Assembly: GCA_020055645.1 (NCBI GenBank)
Contig: CM034550.1
Coordinates: forward strand, 13,343,001 to 13,407,000
DNA from: Tomocerus qinae
Lineage: Eukaryota; Arthropoda; Collembola; Entomobryomorpha; Tomoceridae
DNA: 64,000 nucleotides
Reading direction: 5' to 3'
Below, piece by piece: positions 22,008-34,383 of the stretch (position 1 is its first letter; each line of letters begins with the position of its first letter). Under the pieces are notes generated by a model. The model ran no database searches. It saw only the letters and a list, made by a program, of their open reading frames with translations, and was not told where the DNA came from. Made by a program: the position numbers and the translations under genes.

Positions 22008-22064
22008 GTGTACACGGTCCCCTTTGATCAGGCGAGCTTCTGTTACGGCTTGCCGTAGGTTTTT
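22008..22064 (+). repeat. Hairpin module, copy D
   Basis: A full copy of the module seen at 5813, 6458 and 8197, with GTGTACACGGTCCCC, stem GGCGAGC / GCTTGCC and TAGGTTTTT, 18 bp beyond the last recognisable ENPP exon. Flanking sequence differs from the other copies, so this is an independent insertion. Confidence 0.8.
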
Positions 22065-22082
22065 AAGAATAAGAATAAATAC

Positions 22083-23104
22083 CTTCTTTCGGTCTGAATT
22101 GGGATATAGGTGTTCCTACGTAGGGATCTTCAATGGACTCAAAATTCACTAGAGCAGTTATATTGACCGTATTTCTCAAAGAAACCTCCTGAAAGCCATG
22201 ATCACTCAAAATGATAATGTTTACTTGGTCATCTATCTCTTCTTCCTTTAACCGGGTGAGTAGAAGCTCAGTGACTTTGTCCATTCTCTTAATTTCCGCA
22301 ATAACTTCTGGAGATTCCGGTCCAAAAGCGTGTCCTTGACCTTCAATAAACAAAAATACTTAGACCAATCTTAGATCAAGCAATTTAAATTGAAAAATAT
22401 GTAAAGCAAGTACCATCAGGCTCGTCAAAATACATGAAAACCAAACTAGCAGGTTTCTCCTCATCAGTGAGCCAATCTATAACATACTCGATTCGATCTT
22501 CAAAGCTTAGCGATTTATTATAAGTCAAATAATGGGTTGGAAATGTTTTTTCTGGTCCGTAAGGATGATTTGATCCAGGCCAGGAAGCTCCACTGTAACG
22601 GCCATCTTTTGCCCATTCGTTTTGAATCTAGATTCAGGTATAAATTAATTTTTCAAAGTTTAAATTGTTTTCCAATTCGTTTATTGTGTCTTTTCTAACC
22701 CAAATTGGAGCGACGTCATTTCTGAATCGCCAGAATTGTTCGTTGTAAGGTAGATAACCACTAAGCTGGCCATAATCCGGATCGTATACTTGATTGTCCA
22801 TAATCCCATGATTTTCAGTATGAAGTCCAGTAGCTATGGATTGATGGTTTGGAAATGTTTTCGTAGTGAATTGAGCTTTCATGTATGGACTGTGAACACC
22901 TTCAGCTTTCAAACGATCTAGAGTTGGAGTATCTGTTTTGTCCATGTAATCGTATCGAAATCCATCATAAGAGAGCACTACCAATTTTGGATGTTTGGAC
23001 AAATTTTTCCTTTCGGATATCGTTGCACATTTGACCAAAGATATATTTATACAGATAAAAAATAGAAAATTCAAGTTCAGTACGTTTTTATTTAGTTTGT
23101 ACAT
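22083..23104 (-). CDS. Ectonucleotide pyrophosphatase/phosphodiesterase, 5' exons only
   Basis: Three exons on the minus strand (23104-22700, 22627-22414, 22340-22083) join in phase through introns of 72 and 73 bp. They encode about 292 residues. An N-terminal hydrophobic segment (about residues 9-27, ending VKCA) is a signal peptide or anchor. Catalytic features of the ENPP alkaline-phosphatase-like fold are present: LSYDGFRYDY (metal Asp), TTKTFPNH (nucleophilic Thr), NHGIMDN, FDEPDGQGHAFGP (metal Asp and His) and LSDHGF (metal Asp-His). ENPPs hydrolyse nucleotides or phosphodiesters at the cell surface or after secretion. The C-terminal part with the last metal-binding His is absent: exon 3 ends at a GT donor at 22082 and a repeat module follows. 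It is either a truncated gene or one whose remaining exons lie beyond the repeat and escaped me. Confidence 0.8.
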
Positions 23105-25807
23105 TTTCTAATACTATGCGGCGTGCAAGTGGCAAAATAATAGAATAGAGAAAACCTTTAGCTTTACACTTACACTGAATGAATAGATCGTAGTGATGTA
23201 CAAAAGTGTACTGAAGAATGTAGAGAGTGAATGTAAATAAATCGAATGCAGAATAAATTATAACTCCATACTCAGAATTCAATCTGTAGTATAATGTATG
23301 ATGCGTAATGTTAGTTCGTATATAGTTTACTCTAGCATGTGTCCATGTGTATAATAAATAGATAACCAGTTTTAAGTTGTCGTTAAAAAATATTCATTTT
23401 ACTGTATCATAAACGTAAGAATATAGACAGAGTCTGTGTATAGGTAGAATTGATTTACATGCATTCTTGTTAGCCAAGGCTCATCCTGCTATTTAAATTC
23501 ATTCACTACTACACGTTAATAGATTCTACTTAAATCCTGGGATTTTTATGGAAGAAATACATGCAATGTCATGTCTTTGCTCAGGATTGCAATTATAAAA
23601 TATGACTATAATATATTACATCGCAGACAATATCATACGAGTAATATAATAACATATAGTTGAATCTAGAAGGAAAAGGATGTTTAACTAAAATTTTCAG
23701 TGTAAATCACCTGATAGCTTTAACAAAGAATTGGATGAATCATTGGATGCATTTAATCCATACAAATATTGATACAGTCTTATTCTTAATAATATTTTTG
23801 TCATCCCTCCACTTTTGATAACACATTTTAAATAAAACTTTGTACAAATTAAAGTCACATAACTTACATTTTACGGTAAGGAAGCAATATTTTTTTGTTT
23901 TATCAGTAGAAATACATTCCACCTTCATTTTGACATTGTTATGTCACGTAGCTGACACTGACGATTTATAAATACAATAGGTTTACGTGATTCTATTCAA
24001 GTCATATAATTTGACAAGCATTTTTATGTTGTGTGCGCTTGTAAATTCATGTTTTATCAGTCGGAGATGGATTATGATTATCACTTGATTGACACATTTT
24101 GTACAACTTCAATTTAAAGTGTCCAATTTAATTGTTCATATTTTCAATACCTCAGCAATTACTTTGTATTACCCTTTATTATCATTTCCTTACATACAGA
24201 TGTTTAACGTTTAACTATTGTATACACTATATTATGTACAGAGATCTTGATTTAAGACCCAGAGCGAGCGTGACAGTTAAGTGAATTCTGTCCTACCGGA
24301 GCTTACATTTCTACACTTGGCGCTGAATTATTTGCACTTTATTATTAATGCACTTGAAAATTCGCCAACGTAATTTTTATGATGCAGTTTAGATCATACT
24401 TGTAGGTTTAAATTGTTCCATTATATTACACAAAGTAATAGTTTGACATGTATTCGTTCTAAATGGAAGAATGTAAAAAACTAGTTCCGTTTTCAAAATT
24501 TATCTACATGCAGTATGCAGGTATTGCAGGTATAATAAAATCAGACAAAGAAATATTAAGTTATGACTGTATAATGTATGCGCAGTCGACAAAAGGAAAA
24601 ACTACCAAAAAGTCTATGCAATTCCAATGCACTTGGTTCTAAAAAAAACTCATAGTTTTGTATGTACAAATTGGAATAATAGAAATGTCACTGATGATGT
24701 TGCGTATAAAATATAAATTGTGTTTAGCATTGAAAACTCAAAAGCGAACTGATGAATCAAAACATTCAAATTATACCTATGAAATAAAGGTGTAAACTTA
24801 TTGCAAGTTGTAATAAAATATCTCTTTAGTCAACGCTACATTTAAGTTGCAATAAACGTTGTTTATGCTACACATTTATATAAAGTGCCACACCCTGAAT
24901 ATAATTTCAGGAATTGAATTTTTGGCCAGGATATTAATAGGTCATAAATGCACAAGTGTGAAAATATTTGCAATTTACATTTGTCTTGAGGAGAAATATG
25001 TATAGTTAATAGGAGAGTTTATAAATAATATTTGATTGAGTAAATGCAAAATACTTTTGTATTTTCACATAAAATGGCACACATTTTACATTGGTCAATA
25101 ATTGCACCGCTTACATCTATTCAGGTATGTCCGCCTGTTCTCCTTTTAGAACACATCGTTGAAAAACATGTAAAATAGATTCATTTTCCAATATTTAATA
25201 TTTACAATTTATGCAAAATACAAATTCTCAGTTGGCAAACAAAACATAACGATGTAAATGTACAATTGTGTACTTATATATCGTATGTTTAATCTGACGC
25301 AAATAGCACTAAAAGTAATCTCATCTAATTACAAATATGGGAGCAATACATCATCGCTTTGATTTGACATTACTTTTAAAAGCAAATATTATGCTGAGGA
25401 CCCTAATCAAGACTTCCTGTATTCTATTCTTATTATTTCATAATAAGAGAATCAAGAGTCTGAGTAAAATTTTTTGAAAATCACTTTGGATACGAGGTAT
25501 TTTAATTCAGAATCCCTCCCCTTCTCCTTGGAATAAATTGACACAAAACTGTATACCTTACAGTGGTACATAGTGATAATCGCTATAGAAGAATACTTTA
25601 GTTGGCCAATTTATTCTGAAAAGAAGGGGAGGGGAAAATGAGGGAAAAATGAAAAATGAGGGAAAAGACCCCAGACTACTGAGGACCCAACATTTGTCAA
25701 TTTGCCATAGATAAAAATTATCAACTCAAAAATAAATCCTGCCTACTATCAAGAATAATATGGATAATATATAGCTCATAAGAAATAAACTATCATAGTA
25801 TACTATC
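23105..25807. other. Non-coding stretch upstream of the ENPP gene
   Basis: 2.7 kb of AT-rich DNA with no recognised coding exon on either strand. An imperfect 27-bp inverted repeat (25514-25540 against 25607-25633, a polypyrimidine/polypurine stretch with an AATAAATTG end) could fold with a 66-bp loop. The right edge is the CTATC target duplication of the retrotransposon (25803-25807). Confidence 0.5.
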
Positions 25808-27050
25808 TGTTGTCGGTTGTCAGTAGTCCCCGAGATTCTTCTATAGCTGGCGAAGGACCACCCCAGTTGACAATTAAACTGAGGAAATTTATTTCTACAC
25901 TACTCTGCACTACTCAATTAGTCACAATTTCGAAACAGTATTTATGTCGAACGGAATGTGTAAGGTTTTATTGATACTTATACGAAGCCAATTACAACAC
26001 AAAATAGATATTCACTGAGCGTTCATCCACAAGCGTTCAGCCGTTCAGCGTTCAGCCGTTCAGCCTTTCTGTTATTTCACTCCTCTTGCTAGTGGATCAA
26101 CCGAATACCTGCAAGTTACAATCCCTACTCGATGTTCACAATACAAACAATTTCAATAGGTTTCAATAGAATGAAAAGGTTCAATTACAATAGAATTACA
26201 AAGAGAGCCACGATGTTACAAAGTTAGAGGGAGAAACACACTAGGTACTATTTAGCTACCTACTCGAAGTATTGCATACCTAAATCCGTAAACGGGATAT
26301 TCTCTCAACTCATTACGGCCACATGCCGACAATGTTACGGGAGAGAAAATCAACTAGACACAATTCCACCACAATCAACTTTGGCTGTCCGCCGTGTAAA
26401 TGCCCGACTTGAGTCCCTTATCGCAATAAGGCAAATCTCAAGCCTACCTGACTTTATTCAGTAGGCAAATACTTGGCGAACAGACAGCTCAAATGAGGTC
26501 TGTTCTCTCTTTTTACTAAATAGGCTCCACCCTTACTCTCAAGATTTTGCCATTCTCAATCTTTCTAACTTCTGTGACAAATAACATTACAGTTGGTCAA
26601 CTGCGATTATTGTTTGCCTGAGTTTAAACACAGTGTGTATTTTCCTACTTATTCTCTCCACTCTAATACAAAGGCTCAATTTTCTCATTGTCAACTTGCG
26701 TAATACAATTTTCATTTCATTGGATAAACGAAGATGAGCTGAGATTTTCTCTGACCAATGCCCACTTACGCGTGTAAGCTATTTACACGTGTCACAATTA
26801 ATTTCCCCCAGAAATCAATACAATTCCACTCTCAACTCATCTTGTCTATATAAATTTCTAGACATCCCTATACAATTCCAGACATTTTTCCAGACATAGG
26901 CAATTAAGTATATCATACTACATGACTCACACAAATACATTCACATTCTACTTCACACTACAATACAATACTAACATGAATAGAATTGAAACTGACCCTT
27001 AGTCCATTGTTACAATCTAAAAGGGCCTGTTCCCTTCGTTCACCACTACA
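25808..27050 (-). repeat. LTR 1 (3' LTR of the left copy)
   Basis: 1243 bp, TGTTGTCGG to CACTACA on the plus strand. Contains a short internal repeat (GTTCAGCC/GCGTTCAG near 26030-26065) and, on the coding strand, a TATATA motif near 26868 that could serve as promoter. The stop codon of the left Gag-Pol (27046-27048) lies inside its edge. Confidence 0.95.
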
Positions 27051-30000
27051 TTCTCCCCTCTGATGGACCCTTTAGGGTTTCATCCTTATTCACTGTAACG
27101 TTGAGAACACTCAATTTTGCCACAGGCCGCTTGAAATGCCCCGTTGCTGTCCTCACATCCGCTACTCGCACTTGACCATCCTTTCCTGGGTATGTAGCTG
27201 TGACAATTCCTTTCGGCCAACTGTTGCGTGGCATAGTATCATCCACAATGATAACCACGTCACCTTCCTTCACAGGATGTCTTTTCTCGTGCCACTTAGT
27301 TCGCCGCACTAACGTAGGTAGATATTCCCGGATCCACCTTCGCCAAAATGTGTCTGCCAGCTGCTGAGTAATCCTCCACTGCTTCCTCAATTGTAGATCA
27401 TCACTAGAGAATATCCCCGGCTGCTGCATCGCACTCGATGTCCCGATCAAGAAATGGTTTGGTGTCAAACTCTCCCCATCCTTATCATCCATTGAGACAT
27501 CCGTCAGTGGCCGACTGTTTACTATATTTTCAGCTTCCACCATCAATGTCTGCAGGACTTCCTCCCTTGGACATCTCTCGTTCAGGGTCGCACGCAGGGC
27601 CGTCTTAACCGCTTTCACCATTCTTTCCCAGCTCCCCCATGTGGGGTGCTGATGGAGGTATGAAATGCCACTCGATTTTCCTAATGGCCATCTCACGAGT
27701 GAGCTCCTCCTGATCTAGTTCCTCCAAAGCCTGCCGCAACTCCTTATCCGCTCCTCTCAGGTTTGTTCCATTATCTGAGAAGATTTTCCTTGGGTAGCCT
27801 CTTCTCCCAATCATCCTTCTAATCGCCTGGATAGCCGAGTCCGTTGACAACGAAGCCGCAATCTCCAGGTGAATAGCTCTGGTGGATAAACAAGTAAACA
27901 AAACACCATATCTCTTTTCATGCCTCCGTCCTATAGTCACTGTCATAGGCCCAAAGTAATCCATCCCCGTATTAGTAAATGGACGCACGAAACTCTCTAA
28001 TCGACACTCTGGTAAGTCTCCCATGCGTGGCACTGCAGGAACGACTTTCCTGTTCTGACAAAACAAACAGTCTCGCCAAACTTTCTTCAAACTTGTCCTG
28101 GCTTTGATTATCCAGTACTGCTGTCTCAATTCATTGAGCACAAATTCCACACCTGCATGCCCTGCTTTGACATGAAAGTGCTCCATCAGCAGTTTCACTG
28201 TTTCACTTTTGGGGTTCAAAATCACCGGTCTTTTCGCATTGTCCCCCAAATTCGCAGCTCTAGTCAACCTACTATTTAACCGCATCAATCCAATATTATC
28301 CATAATTGGATCCAAAGCATAAATCGAACTGCTCTTGGGAATAACTTTCCCCTTCGACAGATGCTCCATTTCTTCCGCATAGTCCTCCCATTGTGCTCTT
28401 AACAGTAGCTGTTGTTCTGCCTGCTCCAGTTCCACTATTGTCAATTCATTTGACTCAGGTTTCCTGGTCAAGGTCTTTCTACATCGATTCGCAAACCGAT
28501 ATATCCAAGCAGTAGAACGCACTAACCTGACCCACTTAGAGAACCTATGCACTTCAGGCAAATGAGGGAATTGCTTTACTTCCCTTGCAGTCGCAGTGAC
28601 CTCTGCCTTAATTTCCAGCTCTTCTGTATTCACTGCACTACACACTTGCTTTTCCACTGGCCAGTTCTCGGGTTCCATCTTCAGAAACTCTGGCCCCGTG
28701 AACCACCGGCTGTCACTCTTAACAGATGTGGACTCACTTCTTGTGCCCTCGTCTGCCACATTTTCCTCTGAGGGCACCCACCGCCAGTTACTCACTTCTG
28801 ACGTTTCCAATATTTCACCAATTCTGAATGCCACGAACTGCTTGTATTTTCTGGCATCAGATCTAATCCAACACAATACATTTCTTGAGTCAGACCAAAA
28901 CTGCACTTTCGCCACTGGAATATCCAACTCCTCTTTTATTGTGTTGCTCAATCTCACTCCCATAACTGCAGCTTGTAATTCCAATCTCGGTACAGTCATA
29001 GGTTTCAATGGCGCTACTCTTGTTTTCGCCATGACAAACGCTACTTCCACATCACTCTCACTTGTCATTCTCAAGTAAGCTACTGCACAAAATGCCTGCA
29101 AACTTGCATCTACAAATATGTGTAGCTCTCTCACAACATCTTTTACTCGTCTCTGAGTAAAAGCTCTTGGAATCTGTAGCTTCGTCAAATTAAATAACTC
29201 ATCAATCCATTTATGCCAAACACTACTCAACTCAAGTGGCAGTTCATCATCCCAGTCTATTCCAGATCTCCAAATGTCCTGTAGTAATACCTTCACTCTC
29301 ACAGTGTAAGACGAAAGCATGCCAAGTGGATCAAAAACTGACATAATCAATTTGAGCACTTCGCGTTTCGTAGGTATTTTCTCCCTGACACGATTTTCTT
29401 GTCCAGACGAGGAAAATGACTCTTAAAGGTAAAAACATCTGTATTAGAATCCCAATACAGCCCAAGAATCTTTTCCACTTGAGGAGATTCTCTGTTCAGG
29501 TTTTTCTGTTCTTCTTGTCTTAATTCCTCTGGTATAGTATTTAGTACTTCTGCTGAAGTACATATCCACTTGGTTATTTTAAAGCCTCCACTTGCGTGAA
29601 TCTTTATGACTTCTTGGATTAACTGAATTGCGTCTTCTTCAGTATCCACACTATCCAAGTAGTCGTCCATGTAGTGTTTCCTTTTAATTGCATCCACAGC
29701 CTTTGGATGCCTTTGCATAAATTGCTCAGCATTACGATTTCGCACATACTGTGCCGAGGCGGGGCTTGAACTCGCTCCAAATATCATCCGTGACATTTGA
29801 TAAGTATCAGGCTCCCGCTGTCTGTCGGCTCCCCTCCATAGGAACCTCAAAGCCCGTTGATCTTCCTCTATTATCTTGATTTGATGGAACATTTCGGCTA
29901 TGTCTGCACTAAAGGCTATTCTTCCCTGCCTAAAACGCAGTAACATGCCGCCTAAAGAATTATAGAGATCCGGTCCAATTAGCAGCATGTCATTCAAACT

Positions 30001-33000
30001 GACACCTTGCACTTTTGCAGCTGCATCAAACACCAAACGTATCTTCCCAGGTTTATGTGGGTTGACTACGCCAAAATGAGGCAGATACCATGTTCTCCTG
30101 TCTTGCTTATTTGCCTCTTCCGGATTTAATTTACGAGCATATCCTTTCTGTAAGTATTCTTGAATCTTACTTTCATATAGCTGACCAAACTCAGCATCTC
30201 TATCGATCTTCCTTTCGATATTTCTCAAACGACTGTAGGCCATTGCCCTACTGTGTGGCAACTCAACATTGTTGTCTCTCCAAAGCAAGCCTGTTTCCCA
30301 TCTATGACCAACTTTCTTTGTTGTTGCTTTCATAATCTCTTCAGCTTGCGTTTCTTCTTTGCCTTTCAATTTCACCTTTGGCACCTGTACTCCAAAGGAC
30401 TCCGTCTTGAAAGACTCCTTCACCATTCTGTGAAGTTCTTCATCATTAGCAGACACGGTAGAGTGTAGACACAACTCTTTTGATTTTCCATTCCATTTTC
30501 CCGTGTTGCCGTGAATCACCCATCCTAATTTCGTCTTTGATAAGACAGGCTCGTCTGGTTTTCCTTCATGAATTTCCCTTGCAATAATGAGATGAATATT
30601 ATCTTGACCGATCAATATTCTCGGAGTTGCATTGTGATATGCCAAAGCTCCTCTCCGCCGAAGGTGTGGAGATCTTTTCTTAAGTTGACCTACATTCACA
30701 CTTTGTGTTGGCAGATCCAATGATTTAATTGTTCTAACTCGTTTCATTACATAAACTTCACCACCTTGGCTACTCTGGATACTCACAGTTACAATTCGTG
30801 AGTCAGGGAAATTCTTTACTGCTTTTACAAGTCGCAACTTGAAAGGCTCTCTTTTTCCTTCAATTCCCAAACGCTCAATCAACTCCTCTTCAATGAGTGT
30901 GGTTGTAGAGCAATCATCCAGCAACGCATAGGTATCTATTTTTCCTGCCGGCCCAATTAACCGCACGGGAATCACTCGCAATAAAACCTCACTGGAACCG
31001 TTCTTCTCTGTCGATCCCACTGCATTGCATTTCTCCACCTTTCCATCTTTTCTTTTCCAGTGAAGAGATGTATGGTGGTTTCTGTTGCAATTATCTATCT
31101 TGCATTGCCTTGTCGAATTACAAGTCAATGTAGAATGATCTTTTCCTAAACAAAGGAAACATCTTCGTTTTTGTGTCGCCCACTTCCATCTGTCATCGAC
31201 TGAAAGTTGCGTGTATTCTTTGCAGTTACCAACAATATGTGGTCCATCACAATAGTAACATTTGCAATTTTCTACATTCTTCTCCGTAGTACTAAATGTA
31301 GTTTCCTTCCTAACATTTCTGCCACCGAATGTAGATTTCTTCTCATAAGTTTTCTTCTCAGTAGCACCCAACTCTGTCTCTCCAATAAGCAGAGCTGCAG
31401 TGGCTTTCTCTTGCATCCAATCTGAGAAGTCTCTCAAGTTTGGCACTTTCTTGTAGTCTCTCTCCATCCTCTCCGCCCAGTTAATCTTCATAGACGCAGG
31501 CAACTTATGCAACAGTTCCTTGAGAAGCATGGGATTTGACAAATATTCTCTTCTTTTCAAATTCTCAATAGTGACTACAAGATTTTCCACTTTAGTACCA
31601 AACTGCACAAGAGTAGAGGGCTTGTCTTCTCTTACTCCTGTTATCTGTCGAACGTTGTTGGTGATTTTCTCAATAATCACTTCCGGTCGTCCGAATCTCC
31701 TTTCCAGCATGCCGATAATTTTCGTCACATTATCGGGAGTTACTAGCAACGCATGCACAGATTCCCTGGCTATTCCTTTTAAGCATTTCTGTAATCTGTA
31801 CAAATTCTCCGCATTACTATAACCGCACATTGCTGTAGATTGTCTATATTGGCTGATGAATGCCAACCACTCTTCTGGCTCTCCTGCATAGAAAGGCAAA
31901 TCCTTTCCTATAGTTTTCCTGGCTTGCAGCTGCCTCTTCGTAGGCTCTTCTGCCGCCAAGCCACTCGCAAAATAATTTGACTCATTTGCTCGAGCGATAA
32001 AGTTCCCAAGTGGATCTCCGTCGCTGTCGCTTCCGTCTGGGTCGTTGCCCCCGCCGCCCAGGACACGCCGACTATCTCTCTGAGATTTATCATTTATCTC
32101 ATTATCAACACGGGCAGGCTCGTCATTTGAACGCCCCGTAGTTGTTCTTGCGGGTTCTCCTTTTGAGTTCTCCGCTGCATCATTGGTGGGACCTCCAGCT
32201 GTAGTCCCTTTTTCCCTGGTCACAGGCTTTCCATTTGAGACAGCTGCACCAATCAGGTTCATCATTGCAGGTCCTCCATCCGAGGCCCCTGTTACCCTGG
32301 CCACAGTCTCTCCATTTGAGACAACCGCACCACTCAGGTTTATCATTGCAGGTCCTCCATCCGAGGCCCCTGTTACCCTGGCCACAGTCTCTCCATCTGA
32401 GACAACCGCACCACTCAGGTTTATCTTTAGCAAATCATTCCTTGCTATCAATTCATCTATCTTATCAAGATCAGCATGTAATTTTTCATGAGACAATCTT
32501 TTTCTTTCTAGATCTCTCAGCATAGTGGCTCGCACTTGCAGGAGTGTAGCATTCACGCTCGTGGTTTCATTCATATAGTCAATATGTTGTTGTATTGTAT
32601 GTCTGACTCTCCCAAGCTCAGACGACTCAGGGGACGAATCTTCGTCTCCGTGTACATTTACAACAGTTCTTCTCTCATCCATATTTTCCAAGCGTTTTCG
32701 CTCTTCATTCTGGAATCTCAACATATAAGATTCTGTTGGCGAATTTCTTCCACCAACATTCGCATCTGCATTCCTCTTAATCAGAGGTTCTCGGGAGGAA
32801 TCTATTATTTCTCCTTCTTCAATTTCCTCTCCTTCCGCCCATTCAGACGCATGGAACATTGAAGGATCGAAATAATTTTCCCAATCAATGGGATTAGCCG
32901 GGTTCGGATTCACCGGGCTCGGCACTCTCGCTCTCCCGATTGGAGTGGAATGTGGTACTGGTGGCTGCACGTTTCTCCTTCTCGTTGGAGATGGCAACCT

Positions 33001-33072
33001 TCCATATTCTGGCTGTTCTCCTCTAATTCGACGGCTCTCTCGATCGCCTTTCATTCTCGAGAAGAAATTCAT
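27046..33072 (-). pseudogene. BEL/Pao Gag-Pol, left copy, two frameshifts
   Basis: Collinear with the intact right copy and nearly identical to it. The frame is broken twice. At about 29390 a C-run is one base shorter than in the right copy, ending the N-terminal 1241-codon frame inside the RT-RNase H connection. At about 27634 a C-run has five bases instead of seven, ending the second frame inside integrase. Both breaks are in homopolymers, so true mutation and sequencing error are both possible. Two further sites differ by clusters of three substitutions (30851-30861 and 31081-31087). As assembled, this copy could make Gag, protease and most of RT but no integrase. Confidence 0.92.
27051..27061 (-). 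other. Polypurine tract, left copy
   Basis: On the minus strand, AGAGGGGAGAA directly abuts the 3' LTR. This is the expected position and composition of the plus-strand primer of reverse transcription. It overlaps the end of the Gag-Pol frame. Confidence 0.75.
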
Positions 33073-33121
33073 GGGATTGTAACTTTATCTTTATTCAAAT
33101 TTCAAGATCCTAGATCCTTGA

Positions 33122-33138
33122 TCCGGCTCGAAGGACCA
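33122..33138 (-). other. Primer binding site, tRNA-Tyr, left copy
   Basis: TGGTCCTTCGAGCCGGA on the minus strand, two bases inside the 5' LTR edge. It is complementary to the 3' end of metazoan tRNA-Tyr, whose acceptor 3' strand is TCGAAGG with discriminator A and CCA. Confidence 0.85.
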
Positions 33139-33140
33139 GC

Positions 33141-34383
33141 TGTTGTCGGTTGTCAGTAGTCCCCGAGATTCTTCTATAGCTGGCGAAGGACCACCCCAGT
33201 TGACAATTAAACTGAGGAAATTTATTTCTACACTACTCTGCACTACTCAATTAGTCACAATTTCGAAACAGTATTTATGTCGAACGGAATGTGTAAGGTT
33301 TTATTGATACTTATACGAAGCCAATTACAACACAAAATAGATATTCACTGAGCGTTCATCCACAAGCGTTCAGCCGTTCAGCGTTCAGCCGTTCAGCCTT
33401 TCTGTTATTTCACTCCTCTTGCTAGTGGATCAACCGAATACCTGCAAGTTACAATCCCTACTCGATGTTCACAATACAAACAATTTCAATAGGTTTCAAT
33501 AGAATGAAAAGGTTCAATTACAATAGAATTACAAAGAGAGCCACGATGTTACAAAGTTAGAGGGAGAAACACACTAGGTACTATTTAGCTACCTACTCGA
33601 AGTATTGCATACCTAAATCCGTAAACGGGATATTCTCTCAACTCATTACGGCCACATGCCGACAATGTTACGGGAGAGAAAATCAACTAGACACAATTCC
33701 ACCACAATCAACTTTGGCTGTCCGCCGTGTAAATGCCCGACTTGAGTCCCTTATCGCAATAAGGCAAATCTCAAGCCTACCTGACTTTATTCAGTAGGCA
33801 AATACTTGGCGAACAGACAGCTCAAATGAGGTCTGTTCTCTCTTTTTACTAAATAGGCTCCACCCTTACTCTCAAGATTTTGCCATTCTCAATCTTTCTA
33901 ACTTCTGTGACAAATAACATTACAGTTGGTCAACTGCGATTATTGTTTGCCTGAGTTTAAACACAGTGTGTATTTTCCTACTTATTCTCTCCACTCTAAT
34001 ACAAAGGCTCAATTTTCTCATTGTCAACTTGCGTAATACAATTTTCATTTCATTGGATAAACGAAGATGAGCTGAGATTTTCTCTGACCAATGCCCACTT
34101 ACGCGTGTAAGCTATTTACACGTGTCACAATTAATTTCCCCCAGAAATCAATACAATTCCACTCTCAACTCATCTTGTCTATATAAATTTCTAGACATCC
34201 CTATACAATTCCAGACATTTTTCCAGACATAGGCAATTAAGTATATCATACTACATGACTCACACAAATACATTCACATTCTACTTCACACTACAATACA
34301 ATACTAACATGAATAGAATTGAAACTGACCCTTAGTCCATTGTTACAATCTAAAAGGGCCTGTTCCCTTCGTTCACCACTACA
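33141..34383 (-). repeat. LTR 2 (shared central LTR)
   Basis: 1243 bp, the same length as LTR 1 and with no difference I could see. It serves as the 5' LTR of the left copy and the 3' LTR of the right copy. The adjoining bases are element internal sequence on both sides, with no target duplication. Confidence 0.95.

Noticed and set aside
23105..25800. Short minus-strand frames (60-64 codons) upstream of ENPP
   Set aside because: AT-rich, no motif, no phase-consistent splicing to the ENPP exons; the ENPP signal peptide already supplies a start.
33122..33140. tRNA-Tyr fragment
   Set aside because: Only the 3' end is matched, at the expected primer-binding position inside an LTR. No tRNA gene is present.
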